From assembly GCA_019454165.1 (NCBI GenBank), contig CP075367.1:1206179-1270178 (forward strand): DNA of 64,000 nucleotides, read 5' to 3'. Shown piece by piece: positions 17,151 through 25,780 of this stretch. The position numbers and the translations under genes were made by a program. This stretch comes from Anaerolineales bacterium. Lineage in GTDB: Bacteria; Chloroflexota; Anaerolineae; Anaerolineales; UBA11579. Numbering within the stretch: position 1 is the first letter of the stretch; each line of letters starts with the position of its first letter. A model generated the notes under the pieces. It saw only the letters and a list, made by a program, of their open reading frames with translations. It was not told the DNA's origin and made no database searches.

Positions 17151-18411
17151 GTTGCCAACTGTGCACCGGGTAAGGCGCTCCTTTCTTGTACACGGTATGT
17201 ACAAGATTGGTGCCAAACCGGTAGCCAAGTTGGCGGTAATCGGCCACATCCAATATCAGCAGGTCGGCCTGCTTGCCCGGCTCCAGCGAGCCCAGCCGCC
17301 CGGCGGCCCCGATGGCCGCCGCCGCGTTGATCGTGGTCGCGGCGATCGCCTCAGCCTGGGTCAGCTTCAGCTGGCGGCAGGCCAGCGCCAGGGTGAACTG
17401 CAAGCTTTCACACCAGGCCGTGCCCGGGTTCAGATCGCCGCCCACGGCCAGCAGGCCGCCGGCGGCAATGATCTTGCGAGCCGGCGCGTAATGCGTCTCC
17501 GCCAGGCCGAAGGGGGTGGCCGGCAGCGCCACGCCCACCGTGTCGCTGGCCGCCAGCGCGGCGATCTCGGCAACCGAGATCGCCACCAGGTGGTCCACCG
17601 AAGCTGCGCCCAGCTCGATCGCCAGGGCCGTGCCGCCCAGGTTATCGAACTCGTCGGCGTGCACTTTCAGCGGGAAGCCGTGCGCTTTGGCCGCTTCCAG
17701 CATCAGGCGGGTCTGCGCCAGGTCGAAGGCGCCGGTCTCGCAGAACACATCGAAGAAAGGCAGGGGGCGGCCGGCGGCGTGGCTGGCCCACCAGCTTTTG
17801 AGCTCGGGCAGCCAGTTGTGCGCCAGCTCCTGTGCATAGTCGCCGGCGCGGTCTTTGAATTCGGCTGGGATGGCATGCGCGCCCAGGAAGGTGATCGCCA
17901 GCTCCCACGGGCCTTGCGCATCGAGCGCCAGCAGGACTTCCAGCAGGCGCAGCTCGCTCTCCAGGCTCAGGCCATATCCGCTTTTGGCCTCGATGGTGGC
18001 GCTGCCGTGGGCGAACATGCGCTGCAGGCGTGCCTCGGTCTCGGCGTGCAGTTGCTCCGGCGTGGCGGCGCGGGTCGCCCGCACGGTGGAGAGGATCCCG
18101 CCGCCGGCCGCCAGCACCTCGAGGTAGCTCTTGCCCTGCTGGCGCAGCTGGAACTCGGCCGCCCGGTCGCCGGCCCACACCGGGTGGCTGTGGGCGTCTA
18201 CGAAGGCGGGCATCACCGCCCGGCCGCGGGCATCGTGGCGTGGCTCGTCAGGGTGAGCGGCCAGCAGCTCAGCGCTGGGGCCAACCGCAACGATGCGCCC
18301 CTCGCGCAGCAGCACCGCGCCGTCCTCGATGATGCCCAGCTCGCCGAGGGCAGTGCCGCGTTGCGGCCCGCCGGCCAGCGTGAGAACTTGGGAGGCTGAA
18401 TGAATGAGCAT
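17125..18411 (-). CDS. hutI: Imidazolonepropionase
   Basis: A 428-residue amidohydrolase that hydrolyses 4-imidazolone-5-propanoate to N-formimino-glutamate in histidine breakdown. Motifs: the metal site VDAHSHPVWAGDR, EAKSGYGL, the metal ligand region LKVHADEFDNLGG, VDHLVAIS and the late GGDLNPGTAW with its Asp. No other hut gene is in the window, so the rest of the pathway is elsewhere or this is an orphan. The ATG at 18411 is chosen because a TATACT box (18418-18423) lies 6 nt upstream. The reading frame extends further without homology. Confidence 0.93.
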   Translation of the reverse strand: MLIHSASQVLTLAGGPQRGTALGELGIIEDGAVLLREGRIVAVGPSAELLAAHPDEPRHDARGRAVMPAFVDAHSHPVWAGDRAAEFQLRQQGKSYLEVLAAGGGILSTVRATRAATPEQLHAETEARLQRMFAHGSATIEAKSGYGLSLESELRLLEVLLALDAQGPWELAITFLGAHAIPAEFKDRAGDYAQELAHNWLPELKSWWASHAAGRPLPFFDVFCETGAFDLAQTRLMLEAAKAHGFPLKVHADEFDNLGGTALAIELGAASVDHLVAISVAEIAALAASDTVGVALPATPFGLAETHYAPARKIIAAGGLLAVGGDLNPGTAWCESLQFTLALACRQLKLTQAEAIAATTINAAAAIGAAGRLGSLEPGKQADLLILDVADYRQLGYRFGTNLVHTVYKKGAPYPVHSWQHEPSSKPV

Positions 18412-18417
18412 AGCAAG

Positions 18418-18423
18418 AGTATA
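18418..18423 (-). promoter_or_regulatory. TATACT -10 box six nt before hutI ATG
   Basis: Read on the minus strand, TATACT is followed by cttgct and then the hutI ATG. The spacing fits a leaderless transcript and fixes the start codon choice. Confidence 0.6.
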
Positions 18424-18455
18424 AGGGAAGTATCTATCCTTCATCCTTGCCTTTC

Positions 18456-18484
18456 TTGACACCCCCAATTCGCCGTGCTAGAGT
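18456..18484 (+). promoter_or_regulatory. Sigma-70-type promoter for the Roadblock gene
   Basis: TTGACA (18456-18461), a 17-nt spacer, then TAGAGT (18479-18484). The predicted start lies about 10 nt before the ATG at 18501, with no ribosome-binding site between them. The promoter is divergent from hutI. Confidence 0.7.
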
Positions 18485-18500
18485 TACCCGTCTTTCGCTT

Positions 18501-18872
18501 ATGAGCACCTCACGCACTCAGAAACTCAACGACCGCCTGCGCGAACTGCTGGCCAGCACGCCGGAGATCGAAGGCGCCGCCCTCGTGAGCGACGACGGCC
18601 TCATCATCTCCTCGGTGATGGCTCCACCCGCCGATGAGGACCGCGTGGCCGCCATGTCAGCGGCGATGCTCTCACTCGGTGAGCGCATCGCCCGCGAGCT
18701 GGGCCGCGGCAAGCTGGAGCAGGTCTACATCAAGGGCGATAACGGCTTCGCCCTGCTCACCGCGGCCAATGAGCGCAGCGTGCTCACCATCATGGCCAGC
18801 AATGAGGCCCGCCTGGGCTTGCTGCTTTTGGAGCTGCGTAAAGTAGTGGCTGACCTGCAGCCCATGCTCTAG
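18501..18872 (+). CDS. Roadblock/LC7 domain protein (MglB-like)
   Basis: A 123-residue single Roadblock/LC7 domain, with the typical IEGAALVSDDGLIISSV strand-turn-strand and the closing LLLLELRKVVADL helix. In bacteria such domains dimerise and act as GTPase-activating or scaffold partners for small Ras-like GTPases (MglA type). No MglA-like GTPase is adjacent. The next gene, 6 nt downstream, encodes a V4R-domain protein, suggesting a two-protein signalling module. Confidence 0.88.
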   Translation: MSTSRTQKLNDRLRELLASTPEIEGAALVSDDGLIISSVMAPPADEDRVAAMSAAMLSLGERIARELGRGKLEQVYIKGDNGFALLTAANERSVLTIMASNEARLGLLLLELRKVVADLQPML

Positions 18873-18878
18873 TGCCGC

Positions 18879-19517
18879 ATGCAAGCCCTTCACCCGCCCA
18901 GCGGCTATTACCTGCCCAATCGCTTCGCCCGCATTGCACTCGAAACGACCGAAGAACTCGTATCCGGCCGCGCCGTGATGCAAGCCCTGCTGGAGGGTGC
19001 TGGCCTGGCCAGCCTCGTGGATAACTACCCGCCCGCCAACCTGGAGCGCGGCTTTGACTTTGCCCACTTTGCCGCCCTCAACCTGGGCATGGAAACCCTG
19101 TATGGCCCCAAGGGTGGCCGCGGCCTGGCGCTGCGGGTGGGCCGCCAGACCTTTGAAAGGGCGCTGAGCAACTTCGGCGCGCTGGCCGGCACGGCGGACG
19201 CGGCCTTCCGCGTCCTGCCGCACGGGCTCAAGCTGCGCATCGGCCTCGGCGCGCTGGCGCGCATCTTCAGCCAGATCAGCGATCAGACTACCAGCCTGCA
19301 GGAGCGCTCGGGGGAATTCCACTATGTGGTGCAGCGCAACGCGGTATGCTGGGGCCGCTCTGGGGAGGAGAAGCCGGTGTGCTTCTTCATGGTTGGCCTG
19401 CTGCAAGAGGCCGCTCGCCACCTCTCGGGGCAGGAGCTGCGCGTAGACGAAGCGGAGTGTTGTGCGCAGGGTTACAAGGAGTGCCGCTTCGTGGTGTATA
19501 AGGACTCATCCAATTAG
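18879..19517 (+). CDS. V4R (4-vinyl reductase-like) domain protein
   Basis: A 212-residue protein ending in the V4R signature: two Cys and an aromatic run in ECCAQGYKECRFVVY, preceded by a hydrophobic helix (FFMVGLLQEAARHL) and a conserved Gly/Glu-rich strand. V4R domains bind small molecules and occur in BchJ and in regulators such as XylR/DmpR-type activators. The three Cys in the last part (including the earlier NAVCWGR) may bind metal. It is coupled to the Roadblock gene (6 nt gap), and the GT2 gene follows at 1 nt. Confidence 0.8.
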   Translation: MQALHPPSGYYLPNRFARIALETTEELVSGRAVMQALLEGAGLASLVDNYPPANLERGFDFAHFAALNLGMETLYGPKGGRGLALRVGRQTFERALSNFGALAGTADAAFRVLPHGLKLRIGLGALARIFSQISDQTTSLQERSGEFHYVVQRNAVCWGRSGEEKPVCFFMVGLLQEAARHLSGQELRVDEAECCAQGYKECRFVVYKDSSN

Positions 19518-19518
19518 C

Positions 19519-20250
19519 ATGAAGATCACCATCATCATCCCCACCTACAACGAAGCGGAGAACCTGCCGCTTTTGGTCGAAGCTATTCAGGCGCAGCAGG
19601 TGCCCGGTTTGCACATCCTCATCGTGGACGATATGAGCCCGGATGGCACGGGCGATATTGCCGACGCGCTCGCCAAGCAGCACAAGAATATTGAGGTGTT
19701 GCACCGCCAAGGCCCGCGCGGCCTGGGCCGTGCCTATGTGTACGGCTTTGACCATGTGTTGCAGGGCGATACGGATGTCATCGGCCAGATGGATTGCGAT
19801 TTCTCGCACCCGCCGGAGAAGCTGCCCGAGCTGGTCGCCAAGCTGGCCGAGAGCGACCTGGCGCTCGGCTCGCGTTACATCCCCGGCGGCTCCGTGGATG
19901 ATAAGTGGCCGCTGTGGCGCAAGGCGCTCTCGCGCTGGGGCAACTTCTACGCCCGCACGATTCTGGGCCTGCCGGTCAAGGATGTGACCGGCGCCTTCCG
20001 CCTATGGCGGCGCGAGCTGCTGGAAAAGATCCCCTATCAGCAGGTCGTCTCGAGCGGTTATGTGTTCCTGTATGAGATCCTGTATCTGGCGCACCGCGCC
20101 GGCGCTCGCTTCGGCGAGGTGCCGTTCCACTTCGCTGATCGCCGGTTTGGCCAGTCCAAGATGCGCTTCGCCGTGCAGATCGAGGCGGCGTTGCGGGTCT
20201 GGCAGGTGCGCTGGCGTTACCGCAACTGGCGGCCGGGGAAGCAGCCCTAG
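19519..20250 (+). CDS. Polyprenyl-phosphate mannosyltransferase-like GT2 (DPM1 family)
   Basis: A 243-residue family-2 glycosyltransferase of the dolichol/polyprenol-phosphate sugar synthase type, transferring a sugar from a nucleotide sugar to polyprenyl phosphate on the cytoplasmic face. Motifs: IIIPTYNEAENL, IVDDMSPDGTG, the catalytic QMDCDFSHPPE (DXD equivalent), LALGSRYIPGG, and the family's late FGQSKMRF. There is no C-terminal membrane domain, as in soluble DPM1 enzymes. The ATG at 19519 directly follows the V4R gene. The lipid-linked sugar could feed GT-C enzymes such as the one at 12925-14934. Confidence 0.92.
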   Translation: MKITIIIPTYNEAENLPLLVEAIQAQQVPGLHILIVDDMSPDGTGDIADALAKQHKNIEVLHRQGPRGLGRAYVYGFDHVLQGDTDVIGQMDCDFSHPPEKLPELVAKLAESDLALGSRYIPGGSVDDKWPLWRKALSRWGNFYARTILGLPVKDVTGAFRLWRRELLEKIPYQQVVSSGYVFLYEILYLAHRAGARFGEVPFHFADRRFGQSKMRFAVQIEAALRVWQVRWRYRNWRPGKQP

Positions 20251-20849
20251 CTTTCGGCTTCCAAGGTCAGCATCGTCCCCGCTGGATAGATAAAGGCAAA
20301 GTTTTTCCACCAGCCCAGCAGCTGCTCATCGCTCCAGCGCTTGGGGTTCTGTTCACGCGGGAAGCCAGGGTCGAGCACCAGCCAATGCGGTGCTTCGTAC
20401 TCCAGCGGGATGACCACATGCGGGATGCCCGTGCTGCCCATGCCGTAGATCATGGTCGGCTGGCCAGCGTCCAGCGCGGCGCGCAGATCATCCGGCGTTT
20501 GGCGGTGGCGCAGCACGGGCCGCCACGGGAAGCTAAGCCCGTCCTTGCGCAGCTTGCGGGCGTACGCCCGCAAGCCCCACAAGGCGGCCAGCGGGTGCGT
20601 AGCGCCGCCCGGGCCTGGGAACCAGGCCGGGAAGCGCGGAAAGCGGAACGGAATGCGGTCCAAAAAGCGGCCCAGCTGCGCGGCCGCCAGGCTAAAGCCT
20701 GGCTGGCCGCTGCGGCGGGCCGCTACGGTGGCAAGGGTGGTCATGGCGCACAGGGCGCATTCGTTGGGGTTGCGGTGGCTGCCATCATATTGGTACTGGT
20801 GCACCTGCAGCGTTTCCGGCAGGCTCAACGGAGCGGATGGCTTGCTCAT
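20247..20849 (-). CDS. Peptidase C39-like papain-fold protein
   Basis: A 200-residue protein with a C39-like cysteine-peptidase pattern: Cys in NECALCAMTTLATV near residue 34, then His in GIPHVVIPLEY and Asp in WLVLDPGFP, in the order and spacing of the papain-like C39 domain. No ABC transporter or signal peptide is present, so it is not a bacteriocin exporter; substrate and location are unknown. It overlaps the 3' end of the convergent GT2 gene by 4 nt and is preceded by surE on the same strand (9 nt gap). Confidence 0.7.
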   Translation of the reverse strand: MSKPSAPLSLPETLQVHQYQYDGSHRNPNECALCAMTTLATVAARRSGQPGFSLAAAQLGRFLDRIPFRFPRFPAWFPGPGGATHPLAALWGLRAYARKLRKDGLSFPWRPVLRHRQTPDDLRAALDAGQPTMIYGMGSTGIPHVVIPLEYEAPHWLVLDPGFPREQNPKRWSDEQLLGWWKNFAFIYPAGTMLTLEAES

Positions 20850-20858
20850 GCCAGCTAT

Positions 20859-21677
20859 CTATTCTTCGCGCAGCGATTTTTCCAGCGCGGCAAAATCCAC
20901 GCGGGCGGTCAGATCCAGACTGATGGGCGTAACTGCCACTTTGCCTTCGATCAGCGTGGCATGCACGTCCGTGCCAGGGGCAAAGATGCTGGTATCCGTG
21001 GGTTCCGCATAGCCGGTGGAACCGGGCTCATTCCATGATTTGCGCTGCGGCGCGGTAGCGGCATAGAAGCGCATGCGCGAGAGACGGGTCATCTCCCACT
21101 CGGTGTGGATGCTGGCCCGCGCCGGCACTTCGATCTTGAGCACCTGCATATCCTCGGGGAACTGGCGCGTCAGCAGCTTCTGGGCGAAGTAGGCCGTGAA
21201 GTAGGCGGCGGGCTTGAAGTCGATCTCGGTGGAGTGGGTCAGGTGGTACTTGTGCTCGGTCTCCAGCGAGACGGCCAGGGCCGGCACATTGTACGAGGCG
21301 CCTTCCAGCGCCGCGCCCACCGTGCCCGAGATGGTGACACCGGTGCCGAAGTTGGTGCCATAGTTCACGCCGGCCACAACCAGGTCAGGCGTGAAGGGCG
21401 GCATGATCTCCAGAATGGCATGCTGCACCACCTGGGCGGGCGTGCCGCCTACGGCATAGATGGTCCATTCGTTGCCGTGCACGGTCAGGGTCTGGGTGGT
21501 GATGATGCCGTCTGAGCTGCTGGGCATGCTGCGGCCCATGCCCGAGGATTGCTCACGCGGGGCAGCTACCCAGACATAACCCAGCGCAGACAGCGCCTCG
21601 GCCGCGGCCCACAGGCCGGGGGAGTTGATGCCGTCATCATTGGTCAATAGGATTTGGGGTCGGTCTTTGTTTTCCAT
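20859..21677 (-). CDS. surE: 5'/3'-nucleotidase SurE
   Basis: A 272-residue SurE-family phosphatase, which dephosphorylates nucleoside monophosphates and short polyphosphates. Metal-site residues: LLTNDDGINSPGL (Asp-Asp), the Ser of APREQSSGMGRS, and the Asn of VVAGVNYGTNFG. Length is typical (~250-270). It shares the strand with the C39-like gene downstream. No stationary-phase partner such as pcm or rpoS is in the window. Confidence 0.93.
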   Translation of the reverse strand: MENKDRPQILLTNDDGINSPGLWAAAEALSALGYVWVAAPREQSSGMGRSMPSSSDGIITTQTLTVHGNEWTIYAVGGTPAQVVQHAILEIMPPFTPDLVVAGVNYGTNFGTGVTISGTVGAALEGASYNVPALAVSLETEHKYHLTHSTEIDFKPAAYFTAYFAQKLLTRQFPEDMQVLKIEVPARASIHTEWEMTRLSRMRFYAATAPQRKSWNEPGSTGYAEPTDTSIFAPGTDVHATLIEGKVAVTPISLDLTARVDFAALEKSLREE

Positions 21678-21731
21678 GAACGTTGAATTGTAACAGCCGC
21701 CATGCGGCGGGCCATTTACGGGTTGTAAGGG

Positions 21732-23129
21732 CTAGGGAAGTGAATTGTTATTGGCCCAATCGCTGCCGAGGCGTATCTCCACCTCATAGGTGTGGTTAGG
21801 GTCGAATTCATGCAGGATGCGGCTGGCGGGTATGCCCATCAGCTCGGCCAGGAAGGCCAGGGTATGTGGCCGGCCGATGTGGTCCACCAGCACGGTCTGG
21901 CTGCTGGCCGGGCCGCTGCTGACCTGGGTCACCTGGGCGCCCAGGCTGTTGAGGTAGGTCTGCGTGCGTGCGGCCAGGCTGCTGTTGCCACTACCATCTT
22001 GAATGCCGATGACCGGCGCTTCGGCGGCCATACGCTCGGCCGGGCTGCCCGGCGTGAGCGGGCTCAGTGCCCCGCTGGAAGCGAAGATGCGATCGCGCAG
22101 GGCGTGGATGCGATCCGGGATGGGGATCAGGATGGCCAGGTCATCCGGCGAGTTGCCGTAGATGACGTCCTGCTCGCCGATGACGCCGTACTCGATCTCG
22201 TCTCGCGGGATCTGGGTAGCCAGCACGGCGAGTTGGATCGCATCCGTCAGGCTGAGGTTGGTGCGGATCCCGCTGGAGAGCTCGGCATAGATGGCCGGCG
22301 CGTTGGCGACCAGGCCGGGTAGCAGGTTGAACTCCATGATGCGGTCACGGATGCCCAGCACGATCTGCTGCTGGCGTTGGGCGCGGGCGAAATCACCTCC
22401 GTCGGAGTGGCGGTCACGCGCATAGGCCAGCGCCAGCTCGCCGGAAAGCACCTGCACGCCAGGCTGCAGCGTGCGCGGCGGCGACTCGCCGAGCGGGTCC
22501 ACGCGGATCGGCTCGGGAATGTTGATCTTCACGCCATCCAGCAAGTTAATGAAGCGCACAAACGCGCTGAAATCGATCTGAGCGTAATAGTCGATCGGCA
22601 CGCCAATGGTCTGCTCGACCGTGCGGCGGGCCAGTTCCGGACCGCCGCCGGGCACCTTGTATAGTTCGCCGAAGTAGTAGGCGGTGTTGATCTTGTTGGG
22701 CGTGAAGCCAGGGATGACCGCCCACAGGTCACGCGGGATGGAGAGCATGCTGGCTGTCTTGCTGACCGGGTCCACGCTGAGCAGCATCATGGAGTCAGTT
22801 CGAGATGGGCCGGTTCCGCTGGACCAGTCGCGGTAATCCAGACCCATGATGAGGATCGTGACGCGTTCAGCGCCGTCCCAGGCGGGCGGCAGCACCATAC
22901 CCGGGCTGCCTTGGATGAGGTCTTGCGAATCGACTTGGTCAGCCACCGGAGTTTGCAAAGCGATGTTTGGCAGGCCGAACAAGCCGGTGGGCGCCGAGCC
23001 AAAGTACAGCGACCAGGAGTAGGCGGTGGGGATGGCGACTGCGGCCAGCAGGATGAAAACCACTGCACCAATGAAGGCAGCGCGGCGATTGGCGCGGATG
23101 AAGGGTAGCGGGTTCAGGCGGCGCATCAT
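21732..23129 (-). CDS. LytR-CpsA-Psr (LCP) family wall-polymer ligase with LytR_C domain
   Basis: About 465 residues: a short cytoplasmic N-terminus, one membrane helix (~19-40), an external LCP domain and a C-terminal LytR_C domain. LCP enzymes attach polymers carried on polyprenyl diphosphate to the cell wall. The family's Asp/Arg residues appear in RTDSMMLLSVD, SIPRDLWAVIPG, KINTAYYFG and YARDRHSDGGDFARAQRQQ. The LytR_C part (IGIQDGSGN...) is near the end. The start overlaps the upstream gene's stop (ATGATG/TGA at 23126-23129), so translation is coupled to the TPR-like protein. Confidence 0.9.
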   Translation of the reverse strand: MMRRLNPLPFIRANRRAAFIGAVVFILLAAVAIPTAYSWSLYFGSAPTGLFGLPNIALQTPVADQVDSQDLIQGSPGMVLPPAWDGAERVTILIMGLDYRDWSSGTGPSRTDSMMLLSVDPVSKTASMLSIPRDLWAVIPGFTPNKINTAYYFGELYKVPGGGPELARRTVEQTIGVPIDYYAQIDFSAFVRFINLLDGVKINIPEPIRVDPLGESPPRTLQPGVQVLSGELALAYARDRHSDGGDFARAQRQQQIVLGIRDRIMEFNLLPGLVANAPAIYAELSSGIRTNLSLTDAIQLAVLATQIPRDEIEYGVIGEQDVIYGNSPDDLAILIPIPDRIHALRDRIFASSGALSPLTPGSPAERMAAEAPVIGIQDGSGNSSLAARTQTYLNSLGAQVTQVSSGPASSQTVLVDHIGRPHTLAFLAELMGIPASRILHEFDPNHTYEVEIRLGSDWANNNSLP

Positions 23130-24364
23130 GGCGTGGGAGTCTCGGTGGGCGGAGGTGTAAAGCTCGGCGACGGGGTGAAAGTGACCGAAGGGGTGAAGGT
23201 TTGCGACGGCGTTTCGGTCAGCGTAGGGCTGCTGGCCGAGGTCTGCGTGGCTGTGACTGCACCGGTGCCGGTCGGCGTGCGGGTGGGGGTTTTGAGGGCG
23301 GTAGGCGTTGCGCTTGGCCCTATGCACTTAATGTAGGCGTACTCAGCTGTCGGTTGGAGCCCGGCATCGTTGCGGGCCGCCAGCGCCTGCTGGTAGGCTT
23401 CGCTGGCATCGCACCAGGTGTCCTCGGTGGCCAGGCTGTCGGCCCAGTGCACCAAAGATTGCCAATAGCGGTAGAAGGCGGAATTCCCCTGCGCATCGCG
23501 CAGGTCTGGGGCCATGCCGACCAGCTGGCCGTAGTAATAGGCCGCATCTTGGGGGTAGGCCAGCCAGAAAGCGTTGCCGTATAAGTAGAGGCGCGCCCAT
23601 TGGCGGTACATGTTGGCCTGGGCATCCAGCGGGCCAAAGTTCTCGGCCAGCGAGAAATCGTACAGGCCGGGCTCGAACAGGCCTTGTTGGGTGATCTCTT
23701 GCGCGCCGCGGTTGCGCAGCGCGGCATACAGCATGCCGTCCACATCGGCGGTGTAGTAGCTCGGGTCGGCTTTGCGCAGGGCCAGCAAGGCGTCAATGGC
23801 CGCGCTCCATTCGCGGGCGACTAGGTGCTGGCGGGCGGCTTGCAGCAGCTCCTCTTTGGGGCGCGGATCCACCGTGGGGGTGGGGCTGGGCTGCATGGGG
23901 GCGGCAGTGGGCGCCTCAGGTGTGCTTTGCAGGATCTGCAATACCTCGATCAGCTTGACGCCGGTTTCCAGGAAGCGCTGGTTCTGGTGATAGATGAATT
24001 CAAGGCGCTGGCGCGCCAGGTCGTAGCGGCCAGCCTCCATATCTTCCATGGCCAGGTTGTACTGCTCGAGCATGTACATGCCAGCTTGCATGGTGGCGGT
24101 GGCGTGCATGATCTCGCGCCCCTGGCTCCACCCCACGGCGGCGCTGGCCGAGCTGACCAGCAGCAGGGCAGCCAAGGCGCACAAGGCCACGGCCACCCAG
24201 GGCGCCCGCAGCCAGGCGAACATATTGCGCTTCGCCGGCTTGCGCGGGCCGCGGGGCGGCTGCTCGCTGCCCGGCGCCGGGGTGCGGCCGCTGGGTTGCG
24301 GGCGGGTAGACGCAGGGTTGCGCCGGATGGGTTGGGTGGGCTGGGAGTCGCTTTGCAGGGACAT
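23126..24364 (-). CDS. Membrane-anchored TPR-like protein with Thr/Pro-rich tail
   Basis: A 412-residue protein: a Pro-rich basic cytoplasmic head (~1-48), one membrane helix (APWVAVALCALAALLLVSSA), and helical pairs that look like TPRs (for example YNLAMEDMEAGRYDLARQRL and the later QHLVAREWSAAIDALLALR). A Thr/Pro/Ser-rich linker lies mid-protein, and a Thr/Pro-rich low-complexity C-terminal tail (~350-412) is probably exposed and glycosylated. It precedes and overlaps the LCP gene. A role in organising LCP activity at the wall is inferred from coupling only. Confidence 0.75.
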   Translation of the reverse strand: MSLQSDSQPTQPIRRNPASTRPQPSGRTPAPGSEQPPRGPRKPAKRNMFAWLRAPWVAVALCALAALLLVSSASAAVGWSQGREIMHATATMQAGMYMLEQYNLAMEDMEAGRYDLARQRLEFIYHQNQRFLETGVKLIEVLQILQSTPEAPTAAPMQPSPTPTVDPRPKEELLQAARQHLVAREWSAAIDALLALRKADPSYYTADVDGMLYAALRNRGAQEITQQGLFEPGLYDFSLAENFGPLDAQANMYRQWARLYLYGNAFWLAYPQDAAYYYGQLVGMAPDLRDAQGNSAFYRYWQSLVHWADSLATEDTWCDASEAYQQALAARNDAGLQPTAEYAYIKCIGPSATPTALKTPTRTPTGTGAVTATQTSASSPTLTETPSQTFTPSVTFTPSPSFTPPPTETPTP

Positions 24365-24409
24365 GGCTCTAGGCGAAGATTGTACTGTTTTTGATTTTGG
24401 ACTGAGCTA

Positions 24410-24443
24410 ACACAGAGGGGAGGCGTATGCCTCCCCTCTGTGT
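24410..24443. terminator. Intrinsic terminator after lipoprotein gene
   Basis: Perfect 15-bp arms (24410-24424 and 24429-24443) with a gtat loop, containing gaggggaggc. It lies between the lipoprotein gene and the TPR-like gene on the minus strand, separating the two units. Confidence 0.85.
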
Positions 24444-24455
24444 GTTTGGATGGGG

Positions 24456-25754
24456 CTATTGAGATTCGTCGTTGTCGCTAGCGTCTTTGCATTCGCGGTC
24501 TTGCAGGTCTACGTAACCATCGCCGTCATTGTCCAGGCCGTCGCTGCACTGCGGCATCGGCGTGGCCGTGGGCGGCACGCGGGTGGGGGTAGCCGTGGGC
24601 AGGGCCGGGTAGCGGACCACCGGCAGCTGGCAGCGGCCAAGATCGGTCAGGGTGGCGGTTTGCTCGCGGCAGGTGATCTCCAGGTTCTGGACGAACACCC
24701 AGCAGTTGCCGCCGTATACCGGGCCGCGGAACAGCAGCCACAGCAGGTCAGGCCCGATGCCGATGGGCTTGTAGGACTGGCCGGCATACAGCGTGTCCAC
24801 GATGTCAAAGTGCGTGGCGCTGGGGCCAAGGCGGCAGTTGGCATTGTTGTTCGTCACGATAGCCGGAACCAGGGTGAAGCTGGCAGGCAGAGAGCACGAC
24901 CCGGTGAAGTCGGTGAAGAAGGTTGTGGTTTCGCTGTAGGGGCCGTTCTGGCCGTCGGCCACGGCGCGGGCACGCAGGTAGTACTGGGTGCAGTCGTTCA
25001 GCGTGGTCGTGATCTGGCCGGAGCCGGAGAATTCACCCACGGGCAGCGAGATGTTGATCGGACCGGGGTTGATGATGTAGTTGGTGCCGCTGAAGTCTTC
25101 AGCCTCGGTGACTTCTTTCTCGAAGTACTCCGGCACGCAGTTCGGGTCAGGGTAGTGTATCTCGGTGATGACCTCGGTGCCATAGGCGGGGTTCACCGCG
25201 TCCTGCTCCGGGCTGACGATCACTGGCGCCAACAGGTCGGCTGCGGCGCACACCGTCTTGATGCTGGCCGGCGGCGTGCAGCCACCGCCCACGTTGGTGA
25301 AGAAGGTGTGGACGGTGGAGTATGGCCCATAGCTGCTACCCACAAAGGCGCGGGCACGCCAGTAGTACTGCGTGCAGTTCTCCAGCGTGGTGGTGAGCTG
25401 GCCGGTGCCGCTGTAGCCGGACAGGCCGCCCAGCACGTTGATGGGGCCGGGGTTGATGATGTGATTGTCGCCCAGGGTCGAGGGTTCCAGGCTCACCAGG
25501 CGCTCAAAACCCTCGGGCTGGCAGGTGGTACTGGGGTAGTAGACCTCGGTGATGACTTCGAGCCCGTGTTCCGGCCCGATCTGGCCATCGGTAGGGCCGG
25601 CGATGATCGGCGCGAGCAAGCCGGTGGGGGAGCACAGCGGCAGGCTGCCGTCTGGCGTGGCGGTAGGCGCTGCGGTGGGCGTGGCTTCGCCACCACCGCC
25701 GCAGGCGGCCAGGAGGCCGGCCAGCAGCAGTAAGCAAAGGTGTTGTAGTTTCAT
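24456..25754 (-). CDS. Lipoprotein with two Ig-like repeats, SH3-like and Ca-binding modules
   Basis: About 432 residues. A lipobox (LLAAC, Cys18) is followed by a Thr/Pro linker, then two homologous ~120-residue beta-rich repeats. Each has E.ITE(V/I).YP...C, a HIINPGPIN or YIINPGPIN motif, and an N/D-CTQYY-RARA strand ending in FFT. An SH3b-like segment (CRLGPSATHFDIVDTLYAGQ) and a WVFVQ strand follow. The acidic tail with DGLDNDGDGYVD resembles thrombospondin type-3/EF-hand-like calcium loops. The SH3 and calcium modules are shared with the anti-sigma protein encoded 26 nt upstream, implying common ancestry and probably a shared extracellular signal. Confidence 0.8.
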   Translation of the reverse strand: MKLQHLCLLLLAGLLAACGGGGEATPTAAPTATPDGSLPLCSPTGLLAPIIAGPTDGQIGPEHGLEVITEVYYPSTTCQPEGFERLVSLEPSTLGDNHIINPGPINVLGGLSGYSGTGQLTTTLENCTQYYWRARAFVGSSYGPYSTVHTFFTNVGGGCTPPASIKTVCAAADLLAPVIVSPEQDAVNPAYGTEVITEIHYPDPNCVPEYFEKEVTEAEDFSGTNYIINPGPINISLPVGEFSGSGQITTTLNDCTQYYLRARAVADGQNGPYSETTTFFTDFTGSCSLPASFTLVPAIVTNNNANCRLGPSATHFDIVDTLYAGQSYKPIGIGPDLLWLLFRGPVYGGNCWVFVQNLEITCREQTATLTDLGRCQLPVVRYPALPTATPTRVPPTATPMPQCSDGLDNDGDGYVDLQDRECKDASDNDESQ

Positions 25755-25780
25755 AGTCTCTCCTTGATATTTATGCACCG

